In this document: positions 1 to 6,617 of the stretch, piece after piece
Layout of the letters: every line of letters begins with the position of its first letter
Numbering within the stretch: the stretch's first letter is position 1
Assembly: GCA_947364395.1 (NCBI GenBank)
Contig: CANASS010000069.1
Location: 1-7,686, forward strand
Length of the DNA stretch: 7,686 bases
From: an uncultured bacterium
GTDB taxonomy: Bacteria > Bacillota > Clostridia > Oscillospirales > Oscillospiraceae
Direction of reading: 5' to 3'
Translations under genes and position numbers: made by a program
Notes under the pieces: generated by a model
What the model was told of the DNA's origin: nothing
The model's database searches: none
What the model saw: the letters and a program-made list of their open reading frames with translations, nothing else

Positions 1-574
1 GGTCCAGGCCCTCGTGGCTCAGGTGCCACAGGTTCTTGTCCTTGGAGTAGTTGGTCTCCCGGGAGATCTTCAGGGGGACGTTGTGGGACTCGGCGTAGTC
101 GATTTCCTCGTCGCGGCCCTTGATGGACCACTCCCGCCAGGGGGCGATGATGCGCATCTCGGGGGCGAACCGCTTGATGGCCAGCTCGAAGCGGACCTGA
201 TCATTGCCCTTGCCGGTACAGCCGTGGCAGATGGCGTCGGCTCCCTCCGTATGGGCGATCTCCACCAGGCGGCGGGCGATGACGGGCCGGGCAAAGGCGG
301 TGCCCAGCAGATAGTCCTCGTACTTGGCCCCCATCATCATAGAGGGCACAATCACCTCGTCCACCATCACGTCGGTGAGGTCCTCGATGTACAGCTTGGA
401 CGCGCCGGTCTTGATGGCCTTTTCCTCCAGGCCCTCCAGCTCGTCCCCCTGGCCTACGTCGGCGGACACGGCGATGATCTCCGGGTTGTTGTAATTCTCC
501 TTCAGCCAGGGGATGATGATGGATGTATCCAGTCCGCCGGAATAGGCCAGCACCACTTTTTTCACGTCAGTCAT
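1..574 (-). CDS. argG: Argininosuccinate synthase, N-terminal part (cut by window edge)
   Basis: Cytosolic enzyme that joins citrulline and aspartate with ATP to give argininosuccinate, the penultimate step of arginine synthesis. The start codon is ATG at 574, preceded by GGAGG at 583-587 with an 8-base spacer. The frame stays open for 191 codons to the left edge, so roughly the first half of a protein usually near 400 residues is present. Visible family signatures are the N-type ATP pyrophosphatase loop AYSGGLDTS (residues 10-18), SADVGQGDE (37-45), CHGCTGKGNDQVRFE (116-130), and APWREWSIKGRDEEIDYA (144-161). The CHGCTGKGND version, where many bacteria have AHGATGKGND, is to my memory common in clostridia. 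The gene has its own promoter and lies behind the lysC terminator, so it is probably transcribed separately from lysC. argH often follows argG, but it would lie outside the window. I see no lesions in the visible part. Confidence 0.97.
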   Translation of the reverse strand, partial: MTDVKKVVLAYSGGLDTSIIIPWLKENYNNPEIIAVSADVGQGDELEGLEEKAIKTGASKLYIEDLTDVMVDEVIVPSMMMGAKYEDYLLGTAFARPVIARRLVEIAHTEGADAICHGCTGKGNDQVRFELAIKRFAPEMRIIAPWREWSIKGRDEEIDYAESHNVPLKISRETNYSKDKNLWHLSHEGLD

Positions 575-629
575 GGTAATTTCCTCCGTTTTCTGTGTTA
601 GCAGGGCGCTCTTCTGCGCTGTTTGTAAG

Positions 630-658
630 AGTATACTACCCCCAGCCCCAATTGGCAA
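630..658 (-). promoter_or_regulatory. Probable sigma-A promoter of argG
   Basis: On the minus strand there is a TTGCCA -35 box (658-653), a 17-base spacer and a TATACT -10 box (635-630). Each hexamer matches the consensus at five of six positions. Transcription would begin near 623, giving a leader of about 50 bases before the argG ATG, too short for a known large riboswitch. The inverted repeats at 668-765 lie just upstream of the -35 box. Confidence 0.75.
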
Positions 659-675
659 GTGATTTTTTGCATAGT

Positions 676-725
676 TATCCGAATTTGTCCCGAATTTTCT
701 GGGCACTTTTCCACATATTCGGATA
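676..725. repeat. Spaced 9-bp inverted repeat and 11-bp-period direct repeat upstream of argG
   Basis: TATCCGAAT at 676-684 is the exact reverse complement of ATTCGGATA at 717-725. CCGAATTT also occurs twice, at 679-686 and 690-697, offset by 11 bases, close to one helical turn. These lie between the argG -35 box and the ARG-box-like site and could be additional protein contacts. No known regulator motif is recognised. Confidence 0.45.
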
Positions 726-733
726 TTTATTCA
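720..733. promoter_or_regulatory. ARG-box-like site (possible ArgR/AhrC operator)
   Basis: The sequence CGGATATTTATTCA matches the ArgR/AhrC half-site pattern TGAAT-(4 A/T)-ATTCA at 12 of 14 positions. A weaker relative, TGCATAGTTATCCG, lies at 668-681, next to the argG -35 box. ArgR family repressors often bind paired boxes, so the arrangement fits arginine control of argG. This is inference from consensus similarity in an AT-rich stretch. Confidence 0.4.
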
Positions 734-742
734 TATATCCAT

Positions 743-765
743 TGAATAATCAGGAAGATTATTCA
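743..765. repeat. Perfect 9-bp inverted repeat upstream of argG
   Basis: TGAATAATC at 743-751 and its exact reverse complement GATTATTCA at 757-765 are separated by AGGAA. The heptamer TTATTCA also occurs at 727-733. This gives three alternating TGAATAA half-sites whose starts are exactly 16 bp apart (727, 743, 759). The repeat lies well upstream of the inferred argG start and downstream of the lysC terminator, so a DNA operator is more likely than an RNA structure. The repeat itself is certain; its function is inferred. Confidence 0.6.
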
Positions 766-784
766 TTCCAGCCGCACCGGCGGC

Positions 785-817
785 AAAAAGCGGACCGGGC
801 CAGCCGGCCCGGTCCGC
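785..817 (-). terminator. Intrinsic terminator after lysC
   Basis: A perfect 12-bp GC-rich stem (790-801 paired with 806-817) has a 4-base loop and, on the minus strand, is followed directly by TTTTT (789-785). It begins 7 bases beyond the lysC stop codon. This is a clear rho-independent terminator for the hom-lysC unit that separates it from argG. Confidence 0.93.
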
Positions 818-824
818 AGTATGG

Positions 825-2051
825 TTATTGCGCGCCGTTAAACTCGTCGTAAAAACGGTTGTGAATGACCTGCACCGCCCGGTCCGCGTCGCTGATATGC
901 ACCAGCACCGACACCTTGATCTCGCTGGTGGAGATCATGTTGATGTTGATGCCCGCGTTGAACAGCGCCTCGAACATGGTGGCGGCCACGCCGGGGTTGT
1001 TAATCATCCCCGCCCCCACGATGGACACCTTGGCGATGTTGTCCGACACGTCGATGTGGTCAAACTTGATGCTGTCCCGGTTGTCCTCCAGCAGCTTCTG
1101 GGCCAGTTCCATGTCGCCCTTGGCCACGGTGAAGCTGATGTCCTTGGTCTCGCTGCGGCCGATGGACTGGAGGATGATGTCCACATTCACCTTGTTTTTG
1201 GCCAGCAGGGAGAAAATTTTATAGGCGATACCCGGGGTGTCCTCCAGGCCCACCAGGGCCAGACGGGCGATGTTCTTATCCTTGGCGACGCCGCTGATGT
1301 GGGATTTTTCCATGGTCTTGACGACCTCCTTCACTTTTGTACCGGGCTTGCCGGAAAAGCTGGAGAGCACCTCCAGGTTCACATTGTACCGCTTTGCCAT
1401 CTCCACCGAGCGGTTGTGGAGCACCTGGGCCCCCAGGGTGGCCAGCTCCAGCATCTCGTCGTAAGTGATCTCGTCCAGCTTGTGGGCGGTGGACACCATC
1501 CGGGGGTCGGCGGTATACACGCCGTCCACATCGGTGTAGATCTGGCACAGGTCGGCGTTCAGGGCGGCGGCGATGGCCACCGCCGAGGTGTCCGACCCGC
1601 CCCGGCCCAGAGTGGTGATGTCGTCGTACTTGTTCAGCCCCTGGAAGCCGGTGACGATGACAATGCGCCGCCTGTCCAGCTCCGCCCGGATGCGCTCCCC
1701 CTGCACCCGCTTGATGCGGGCGTTGCCGTAACTGGAGTTGGTGCGGAAGCCCGCCTGCCAGCCCGTCAGGGACACCACGGGGAAACCCATGCCCTCGATG
1801 GCCATGGCGCACAGGGCGCAGGAGATCTGCTCCCCGGTGGACAGCAGCATATCCAGCTCCCGCTTGGAGGCGGCGGGGTTGATCTCGGCGGCTTTCTCAA
1901 TGAGGTCGTCGGTGGTGTCCCCCTGGGCGGAGAGCACCGCCACCACGCTGTTTCCTTTTTGATAAGTATCGACGATGATGCGGGCCACGTTGCGGATCTT
2001 GTCCGCATCCGCAACGGAGGACCCGCCAAATTTCTGTACGATCAATGCCAT
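825..2051 (-). CDS. lysC: Aspartokinase (alpha/beta type with two ACT domains)
   Basis: Phosphorylates L-aspartate with ATP to give 4-aspartyl phosphate, the first step of lysine, threonine, methionine and diaminopimelate synthesis. The protein has 408 residues, to my memory the same as the Bacillus subtilis LysC alpha subunit. The amino-acid kinase domain (about 1-245) begins with KFGGSSV (7-13) and carries STGEQ (71-75), TLGRGGSDTSA (147-157) and YTDVDGVYTADPR (172-184). Two ACT domains follow (about 263-335 and 341-400). The second contains SIVGAGMINNPGVAATMF, a typical effector-binding region for feedback inhibition. The ATG at 2051 follows GGAAGGA (2068-2062) with a 10-base spacer. It lies 101 bases after hom on the same strand with no terminator between, so the two are probably cotranscribed. 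A strong internal ribosome site precedes Met247, so a separate 162-residue beta subunit is expected. Which amino acid inhibits the enzyme cannot be read from sequence alone. Confidence 0.97.
   Translation of the reverse strand: MALIVQKFGGSSVADADKIRNVARIIVDTYQKGNSVVAVLSAQGDTTDDLIEKAAEINPAASKRELDMLLSTGEQISCALCAMAIEGMGFPVVSLTGWQAGFRTNSSYGNARIKRVQGERIRAELDRRRIVIVTGFQGLNKYDDITTLGRGGSDTSAVAIAAALNADLCQIYTDVDGVYTADPRMVSTAHKLDEITYDEMLELATLGAQVLHNRSVEMAKRYNVNLEVLSSFSGKPGTKVKEVVKTMEKSHISGVAKDKNIARLALVGLEDTPGIAYKIFSLLAKNKVNVDIILQSIGRSETKDISFTVAKGDMELAQKLLEDNRDSIKFDHIDVSDNIAKVSIVGAGMINNPGVAATMFEALFNAGININMISTSEIKVSVLVHISDADRAVQVIHNRFYDEFNGAQ
1311..1331 (-). promoter_or_regulatory. Internal ribosome binding site and start for the LysC beta subunit
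   Basis: Inside lysC, on the coding strand, AAGGAGGT (1331-1324) is a full-strength Shine-Dalgarno sequence 10 bases before an in-frame ATG (1313-1311, Met247). Starting there gives 162 residues made up almost wholly of the two ACT domains. In Bacillus subtilis aspartokinase II the beta subunit is made by in-frame internal initiation at about the same residue. The position and the strength of the site make the same arrangement likely here. Confidence 0.8.
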
Positions 2052-2152
2052 AAGTTCTTCATCCTTCCATGGAGATTTCCATGCCGTTTGGGGATTTGCC
2101 GGGCACTGTCCCGACGCTCTATTTTATGCTGTCCGCTTCTCCGCGCTTCTCG

Positions 2153-3367
2153 TCAGTCCAGTACCCGCAAGGTATTGGACACGCTAAGCCCCGCCAGCTT
2201 CTCCTCCAGCTGGGCCTGGGTGAGCCCGCCCTCGGTGATGCAGGCCGACTCCACTCCGCCGCTCTCCCGCCGGGCCAGCAGCTTGCACCCCGGGAACCGG
2301 GTGCGCAGCTCGTCCGCCGTGGCCGCCGCCCGGACATACCAGCAGCTGCTGAGCTCCCCGGTGCCGCAGGCGGCGTCCGCCCCGCCGGGTTCCCAGGACA
2401 GGGCCTTGCGGCGGCCCATGTTCCGGGCCACGTCGATCACGTCGGCCACCACCGCAGAGGCGGTGGGCAGCTTACCCGCCCCCCGGCCATAGAACATCAC
2501 GTCCCCGATGGCGTCTCCCCGGACGGAGATGGCGTTAAACACGTCCTCCACCCCGGCCAGCGGGTCGGACTGGTCCACCAGATGGGGGGCCACGTAGGCG
2601 CACACCCGGCCGTCCGCCCGGTGGATGGCCCTGCCCAGCAGCTTGATCTTCTTGCCCGCGCTCTCGGCGTAGTCCACGTCCGCCAGGGTCACCCTGGTGA
2701 TGCCTTGGGTGGGCACCTGATCGGGGCTGATATGCCGCCCAAAAGCGATATCCGCCAGAATACAGATCTTCCGGCAGGCGTCGTGGCCCTCCACGTCGGC
2801 GGAGGGGTCCCGCTCGGCGTAGCCGTTGTCCTGGGCCTCCTTCAGCGCCGCGTCAAAGGTGAGCCCCGCCCGGATCATCCTGGTCAGGATATAGTTGGTG
2901 GTGCCGTTGAGGATGCCGTAGATCTCCAAAATCTCATTGGCCGCCAGACACTGGCTCAGGGGCCGAATGATGGGGATGCCGCCCCCCACGCTGGCCTCGA
3001 ACAGGTAACATACGCCCTTCTCCCTAGCCAGCTGGGTGAGCTCATAGCCCCTGGTGGCCACCAGCTCCTTGTTGGAGGTGACCACGCTCTTGCCCGCCTC
3101 CAGCGCCCGGCGGGTGAAGTCCAGGGCAATGGAGGCTCCGCCGATGGTCTCCACCACAATGTCCACCTCGGGGTCCTTTTCAATCACAGAAAAATCCTTC
3201 ACGAAGCGGTCCGCAAAGGGGCTGTCTGGAAAGTCCCGCACATCCAGGATATATTTCAGCCGGATCAGCCCGCCCGCCTTGCGCTCAATGCTGCTCTCGT
3301 GCCCGGTGAGCACCTCGGCCACGCCGGAGCCCACGGTGCCGAAGCCCAGTATTGCCACATTTACCAT
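2153..3367 (-). CDS. hom: Homoserine dehydrogenase
   Basis: Reduces L-aspartate 4-semialdehyde to L-homoserine with NAD(P)H, the branch step toward threonine and methionine. The protein has 404 residues. The N-terminal Rossmann domain begins with GFGTVGSG (8-15). TSNKEL (97-102) holds the conserved Lys100. The catalytic domain shows EASVGGGIPIIRPL (124-137), NGTTNYIL (154-161) and AERDPSADVEGHDACRK (184-200), in which Glu185, Asp196 and Lys200 align with known active-site residues of the family. YGRGAGKLPTASAVVADV spans 293-310. The last 65 residues or so form a short ACT-like tail, so feedback control is plausible, although the tail is somewhat shorter than in many Gram-positive enzymes of about 430 residues. 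The ATG at 3367 is chosen because MVNVAILGFGTVG is the normal N-terminus. The purine-rich ribosome site (3388-3378) is about 11 bases away, slightly long. It has its own promoter and is followed by lysC. Confidence 0.96.
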   Translation of the reverse strand: MVNVAILGFGTVGSGVAEVLTGHESSIERKAGGLIRLKYILDVRDFPDSPFADRFVKDFSVIEKDPEVDIVVETIGGASIALDFTRRALEAGKSVVTSNKELVATRGYELTQLAREKGVCYLFEASVGGGIPIIRPLSQCLAANEILEIYGILNGTTNYILTRMIRAGLTFDAALKEAQDNGYAERDPSADVEGHDACRKICILADIAFGRHISPDQVPTQGITRVTLADVDYAESAGKKIKLLGRAIHRADGRVCAYVAPHLVDQSDPLAGVEDVFNAISVRGDAIGDVMFYGRGAGKLPTASAVVADVIDVARNMGRRKALSWEPGGADAACGTGELSSCWYVRAAATADELRTRFPGCKLLARRESGGVESACITEGGLTQAQLEEKLAGLSVSNTLRVLD

Positions 3368-3434
3368 CGCGCACTCATTCCTTCCTTCGGCCTGAGAAAA
3401 AGCCGTCTATTTTGTGCTATTTTAAACTTCTTAG

Positions 3435-3463
3435 ACTATATCACGACTTGGGGGGATTCGCAA
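3435..3463 (-). promoter_or_regulatory. Probable sigma-A promoter of hom-lysC
   Basis: On the minus strand there is a TTGCGA -35 box (3463-3458, four of six to consensus), a 17-base spacer and a TATAGT -10 box (3440-3435, five of six). Transcription would start near 3428, giving a leader of about 60 bases. I see no lysine riboswitch, T-box or attenuator in this short leader. The stretch from 3464 to 3552 between this promoter and the upstream terminator shows no recognisable element. Confidence 0.65.
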
Positions 3464-3552
3464 TCGTCAACCTCCCTGCTTTTTCACCAAACCTTCCACG
3501 CCCGCCGCCCAATTCTTTGTCACAATGAAGTAAGCGTCCAATTTTGTACCGG

Positions 3553-3586
3553 AAAAGACCGCCCGCCGGGGCTCCGGCGGGCGGTC
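3553..3586 (-). terminator. Intrinsic terminator after the penicillin-binding protein gene
   Basis: A perfect 13-bp GC-rich stem (3557-3569 paired with 3574-3586) has a 4-base loop and is followed on the minus strand by TTTT (3556-3553). It begins about 22 bases after the stop codon of the penicillin-binding protein gene and insulates it from hom. Confidence 0.9.
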
Positions 3587-3607
3587 AAAGGGGTTTTTCA
3601 GCGCGGC

Positions 3608-6463
3608 CTACTGGCTGGGATACATGGGGTTCCCCCACTGGTCCACCGGAATATAGGGCTCCTCAGAGTAGGCCGGCGGCGGCGTGACGGGCTCCATGGT
3701 GGGCTGGGGCGGCTCAATGGTCACGATGGGCCCCGGGTCCTGGGTGGGGGGAACGATGATGTCGCTGGGCTGCTCGGACTCATCCGGCGGCCAGGTGGGC
3801 TCCCCAGACGGGATGTCCCAGGGGTCCATGGACTCGGTGGGCTCCGGGGAGGGCTCCCAGCCGTCCACGTGGACGTAGCAGTACCGCCTCTCCTCCGGGA
3901 TGGCGTCATACCAGCTCACCAGAGCGCTGGCGTCTCCAATGTGAACGCTGGATGTGGCCAGCTCCCGCTCGTATTCCACCATATAGATGGTGCGCACGCT
4001 CTCCTCCGGGCACAGGTCTCCGGCCAGATGGTAACGGCCGCTGGCAGCCTCCCCGTTGGCGTTCAGGATCGGGCTGTCCATGCAGATGCGCACCGGCACG
4101 TGGCAGGAGCATCTTTCGGCGGGAACATCGCTGGCAAACAGCCGGAAGCTCTGAGCCCGGCTGCCCCGGACGTCGCTGGCGCAGGCCTCAGTGGCCTGCT
4201 TGCCACAGTCAATGCAGATGGAATAGGAGGACATGTTCTCCGGCACGGGGAAGGGCGCGTTTTCCTTCCCTTCGTGGAGGGGCTCCATCACCTGCTTCCA
4301 CAGCTTCATGGCCGGACCGTACCGGGAGCCGTTGTCGTTGATCTGCTCGTTCTCCTTGAAGCCCACCCACACCGCGCCGGTGTAGTAGGAGGTGTAGCCG
4401 CAGAACCACAGGTCGTACTTGCTGTTGGTGGTGCCTGTCTTGCCCGCCACGGTCTGGCCGGGGATCTTGGCCAGATAGCCGGTGCCCGCGTTGACCACGT
4501 TGGTCAGCATGGAGTTCATATAATAGGCGGTTTTCTGGCTGAAGGGCCAGGAGGGCTCGGGCCGGTTGTCCCGGATGACGTTCCCGCTGCTGTCCTTGAT
4601 CTCCAGCACGGTGGTGGCCTTTACGAACTCGCCGTTCCGGGGGAAGGAGGCGTAGGCCGCCGCCATCTCATGGGTGGTCACGCCCCAGGTCAGTCCGCCC
4701 ATGGACATGGGGCTGCGGTCGATGTCCGACTTGACCTCTCCCAGGCTGTTCACATAGTAGGGTTCCAGAGTGGTGAAGCCCAACTTGTTTACCATGAAGT
4801 CATAGGACGCCTGAGGGGTAATTAGGTCCACCGTCCGCAGGGCGCAGGTGTTCAGCGAGTTGGTCACCGCGTCCATCACGCTGGTCAGGCCCTTGTAGGT
4901 GGCCGTCACGTTCAGCGGCCACACCTGGCCATTGAGCAGGAAGGGATTGTCATCCACCGTGGAGGCCGGGGTGATGAAGCCCATCTCCATGGCGGGGCCG
5001 TAGACGGACACGGGCTTGATAGACGACCCGGGCTGGCGGCGGGAGGTCACGGGCCAGATGGACCCCCGGTTCACCGTCTTTTCCGCCGTGCTGCCCATGG
5101 CCACCACATAGCCGCTGGAGTTGTCCACAATGGTGATGTTGGACATGGCCTTCTGGCCCTTTTTGGACACATAGTTGGACAGGGTTTCCGGGTCGTTGTA
5201 GACCGCGTCGATGGCCGCCTGGACCTCCGGGTCGTAGGCGCAGACGATGGACAGCCCGCCGCTGAACACCCGGGTCCGGCAGGTCTTCTCATCGTGGCCG
5301 GTCTCGTCCATCAGGGCCTGGGTGGCCTCCCGGATCACCGCCTCCACATACCAGGAATAGATATTGGAGGGCTCGCTCTCCACGGCGTCCGGGTCCTCCG
5401 GGTCGGCCTGGGACTGCCATTTGAACACCAGGGGCTGGGCGATGGCCGCGTCCCGCTCCGCCTCGGTGATATAGGCTTTGCCGTCCCTTGCCTCGTCCGG
5501 CTTGGCCATCTCCTTCAGGATATTCTCCTGCCGGGCCTTGTTGAACTCCACGTTGGTCCACACCGAGCCGCTGTCATAGGAGTTCTCCGCCCCGCAGTAC
5601 TCGCACACCTCGTCCTTTGTCAGGGAGTAGAGCTTGCAGTCCGGGTTCTGGCACTGGTAGCGCACCACATCCACCACGCCCTGGGGAGCGTACAGGGAGG
5701 GGTTGTTGGTGATACCCGCCAGGCTGGCGCACTCGGCCAGGTTCAGCTCCCATACGTTCTTGCCGAAATAGTACTTGGCCGCCGCCTGGACGCCGTGACA
5801 GCCGTTGCCCAGATAGATCCAGTTCAAATAGATGGTGAGGATATCCTCCTTTTCGTGATTTTTCTCCATCTCCAGGGCGGTGAAGATTTCCAGGATCTTC
5901 CGGGACACCGTCACGTCGTTCCGGCCGGTCAGGTTTTTGATGAGCTGCTGGTCGATGGTGGAGCCGCCCTGGATGTTGCCGCCGGTGAACATGCGCAGCA
6001 GCCCGGACCCGGTGCGCCGCCAGTCCACCCCCTGGTGGTTCCAGAAACGCTTGTCCTCAATGGCCACGTAGGCGTTGATGAGGTCCTCCGGGATCTGGTC
6101 GTAGGTCACCAGCTCCCGGTTCTCCTTGCCCTTCAGGGTCTGGAGCTCCACCAGCTGGCCGGTGTTCTTGTCCTCGTAGTAGATCACCGAGTTCTCCATC
6201 ATCGTGTAGGCGGACAGGTCCAGGCCGGTGTTGGGCATCACCGCCGTCTTGACGTAGATCACGGCGAAGCAGGCCATAAAGCAGCCGGTGATCACGCCCA
6301 CCAGCAGCAGAGTGCCGATGGTCTGGAAGAAACGGACAATGATGGTCAGCCAAATGGGCCGTTTCCGGCGGCGCGCCTTTGCCCTGGGCGCCTGGCGCTG
6401 CCCCTCCCCGCCGGGCTGGGGCTCCCGGCGCTGGGGCGGACGGTTCTGGTAGGTGTCTGGCAT
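3608..6463 (-). CDS. Class A penicillin-binding protein (transglycosylase/transpeptidase), PBP1A family
   Basis: Bifunctional peptidoglycan synthase of 951 residues that polymerises lipid II and cross-links stem peptides. A basic, Pro-rich cytoplasmic tail (1-35) precedes one membrane anchor (about 37-71), so the rest lies outside the cell. The GT51 transglycosylase has EDKRFWNHQG (136-145, catalytic Glu136), GGSTIDQQLIKN (166-177), RKILE (188-192) and ILTIYLN (208-214). The transpeptidase has SSIK (Ser480 nucleophile, Lys483), SLN (536-538) and KTGT (675-678), so both activities look intact. Two extras are unusual. One is a Cys4 zinc-ribbon-like insert (Cys271, 276, 287, 290) just after the transglycosylase domain. 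The other is a C-terminal region with seven Cys between 750 and 818, followed by a Pro-rich acidic tail (about 871-951). The ATG at 6463 follows GGAGGG (6477-6472) with an 8-base spacer. It has its own promoter and terminator and so is probably monocistronic. Such genes are variously labelled ponA, mrcA or pbp1A; exact orthology is not settled. Confidence 0.95.
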   Translation of the reverse strand: MPDTYQNRPPQRREPQPGGEGQRQAPRAKARRRKRPIWLTIIVRFFQTIGTLLLVGVITGCFMACFAVIYVKTAVMPNTGLDLSAYTMMENSVIYYEDKNTGQLVELQTLKGKENRELVTYDQIPEDLINAYVAIEDKRFWNHQGVDWRRTGSGLLRMFTGGNIQGGSTIDQQLIKNLTGRNDVTVSRKILEIFTALEMEKNHEKEDILTIYLNWIYLGNGCHGVQAAAKYYFGKNVWELNLAECASLAGITNNPSLYAPQGVVDVVRYQCQNPDCKLYSLTKDEVCEYCGAENSYDSGSVWTNVEFNKARQENILKEMAKPDEARDGKAYITEAERDAAIAQPLVFKWQSQADPEDPDAVESEPSNIYSWYVEAVIREATQALMDETGHDEKTCRTRVFSGGLSIVCAYDPEVQAAIDAVYNDPETLSNYVSKKGQKAMSNITIVDNSSGYVVAMGSTAEKTVNRGSIWPVTSRRQPGSSIKPVSVYGPAMEMGFITPASTVDDNPFLLNGQVWPLNVTATYKGLTSVMDAVTNSLNTCALRTVDLITPQASYDFMVNKLGFTTLEPYYVNSLGEVKSDIDRSPMSMGGLTWGVTTHEMAAAYASFPRNGEFVKATTVLEIKDSSGNVIRDNRPEPSWPFSQKTAYYMNSMLTNVVNAGTGYLAKIPGQTVAGKTGTTNSKYDLWFCGYTSYYTGAVWVGFKENEQINDNGSRYGPAMKLWKQVMEPLHEGKENAPFPVPENMSSYSICIDCGKQATEACASDVRGSRAQSFRLFASDVPAERCSCHVPVRICMDSPILNANGEAASGRYHLAGDLCPEESVRTIYMVEYERELATSSVHIGDASALVSWYDAIPEERRYCYVHVDGWEPSPEPTESMDPWDIPSGEPTWPPDESEQPSDIIVPPTQDPGPIVTIEPPQPTMEPVTPPPAYSEEPYIPVDQWGNPMYPSQ

Positions 6464-6564
6464 ATTGAGATCCCTCCGATGTATTCAAGCCGCCCCGCCT
6501 TGGCGGAACGTCCGGGTCCCTCTCTCAGCCCGGCGGCCTAATGGCGGCCGCTGGGTGTTGGTGC

Positions 6565-6593
6565 ATTATACCACATCCCGACGCGTTTGTCCA
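6565..6593 (-). promoter_or_regulatory. Sigma-A promoter of the penicillin-binding protein gene
   Basis: On the minus strand there is a TGGACA -35 box (6593-6588, five of six), a 17-base spacer and a perfect TATAAT -10 box (6570-6565). Transcription would start near 6558, leaving a GC-rich leader of about 95 bases. The leader contains two small palindromes (GCGGCC...GGCCGC around 6530-6552 and CCGCCTTGGCGG around 6493-6504). The IS5-type remnant ends only about 25 bases upstream of the -35 box. Confidence 0.85.
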
Positions 6594-6617
6594 CCCTGTG
6601 CCAAACGAGGGGAGCTG

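Noticed and set aside
2052..2152. A TAAAAT hexamer in the hom-lysC gap as a separate lysC promoter
   Set aside because: No -35-like hexamer lies at 16-18 bases, and no terminator follows hom. Cotranscription is the simpler reading.
828..2492. A long open frame on the plus strand opposite lysC and the end of hom
   Set aside because: It is antisense to two clear genes, has a low-complexity translation rich in H, G, V and D, and matches no family. It results from GC-rich third codon positions.
3361..3378. A five-codon frame (ATG at 3378, MSARW) overlapping the hom start as a leader peptide
   Set aside because: It has no regulatory codon run, and its ribosome site is shared and poorly spaced. 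Overlap of this kind is expected by chance.
2069..4825. A 918-codon plus-strand open frame spanning hom, a terminator and part of the penicillin-binding protein gene
   Set aside because: It crosses two genes and an intergenic region on the opposite strand, with biased composition and no domain. Stop codons are rare by chance in GC-rich antisense DNA.
5294..6541. A 415-codon plus-strand open frame opposite the penicillin-binding protein gene
   Set aside because: The antisense strand of a gene whose GT51 and transpeptidase motifs are unambiguous; no motif is visible in the plus-strand product.
6464..6558. A GCTGAGAG...GACCC segment in the penicillin-binding protein leader resembling part of a TPP riboswitch
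   Set aside because: The remaining conserved TPP elements (GAACCTGAT, the pyrophosphate-sensor loop and the closing stem) are absent, the leader is too short, and thiamine control of this gene would make no sense.
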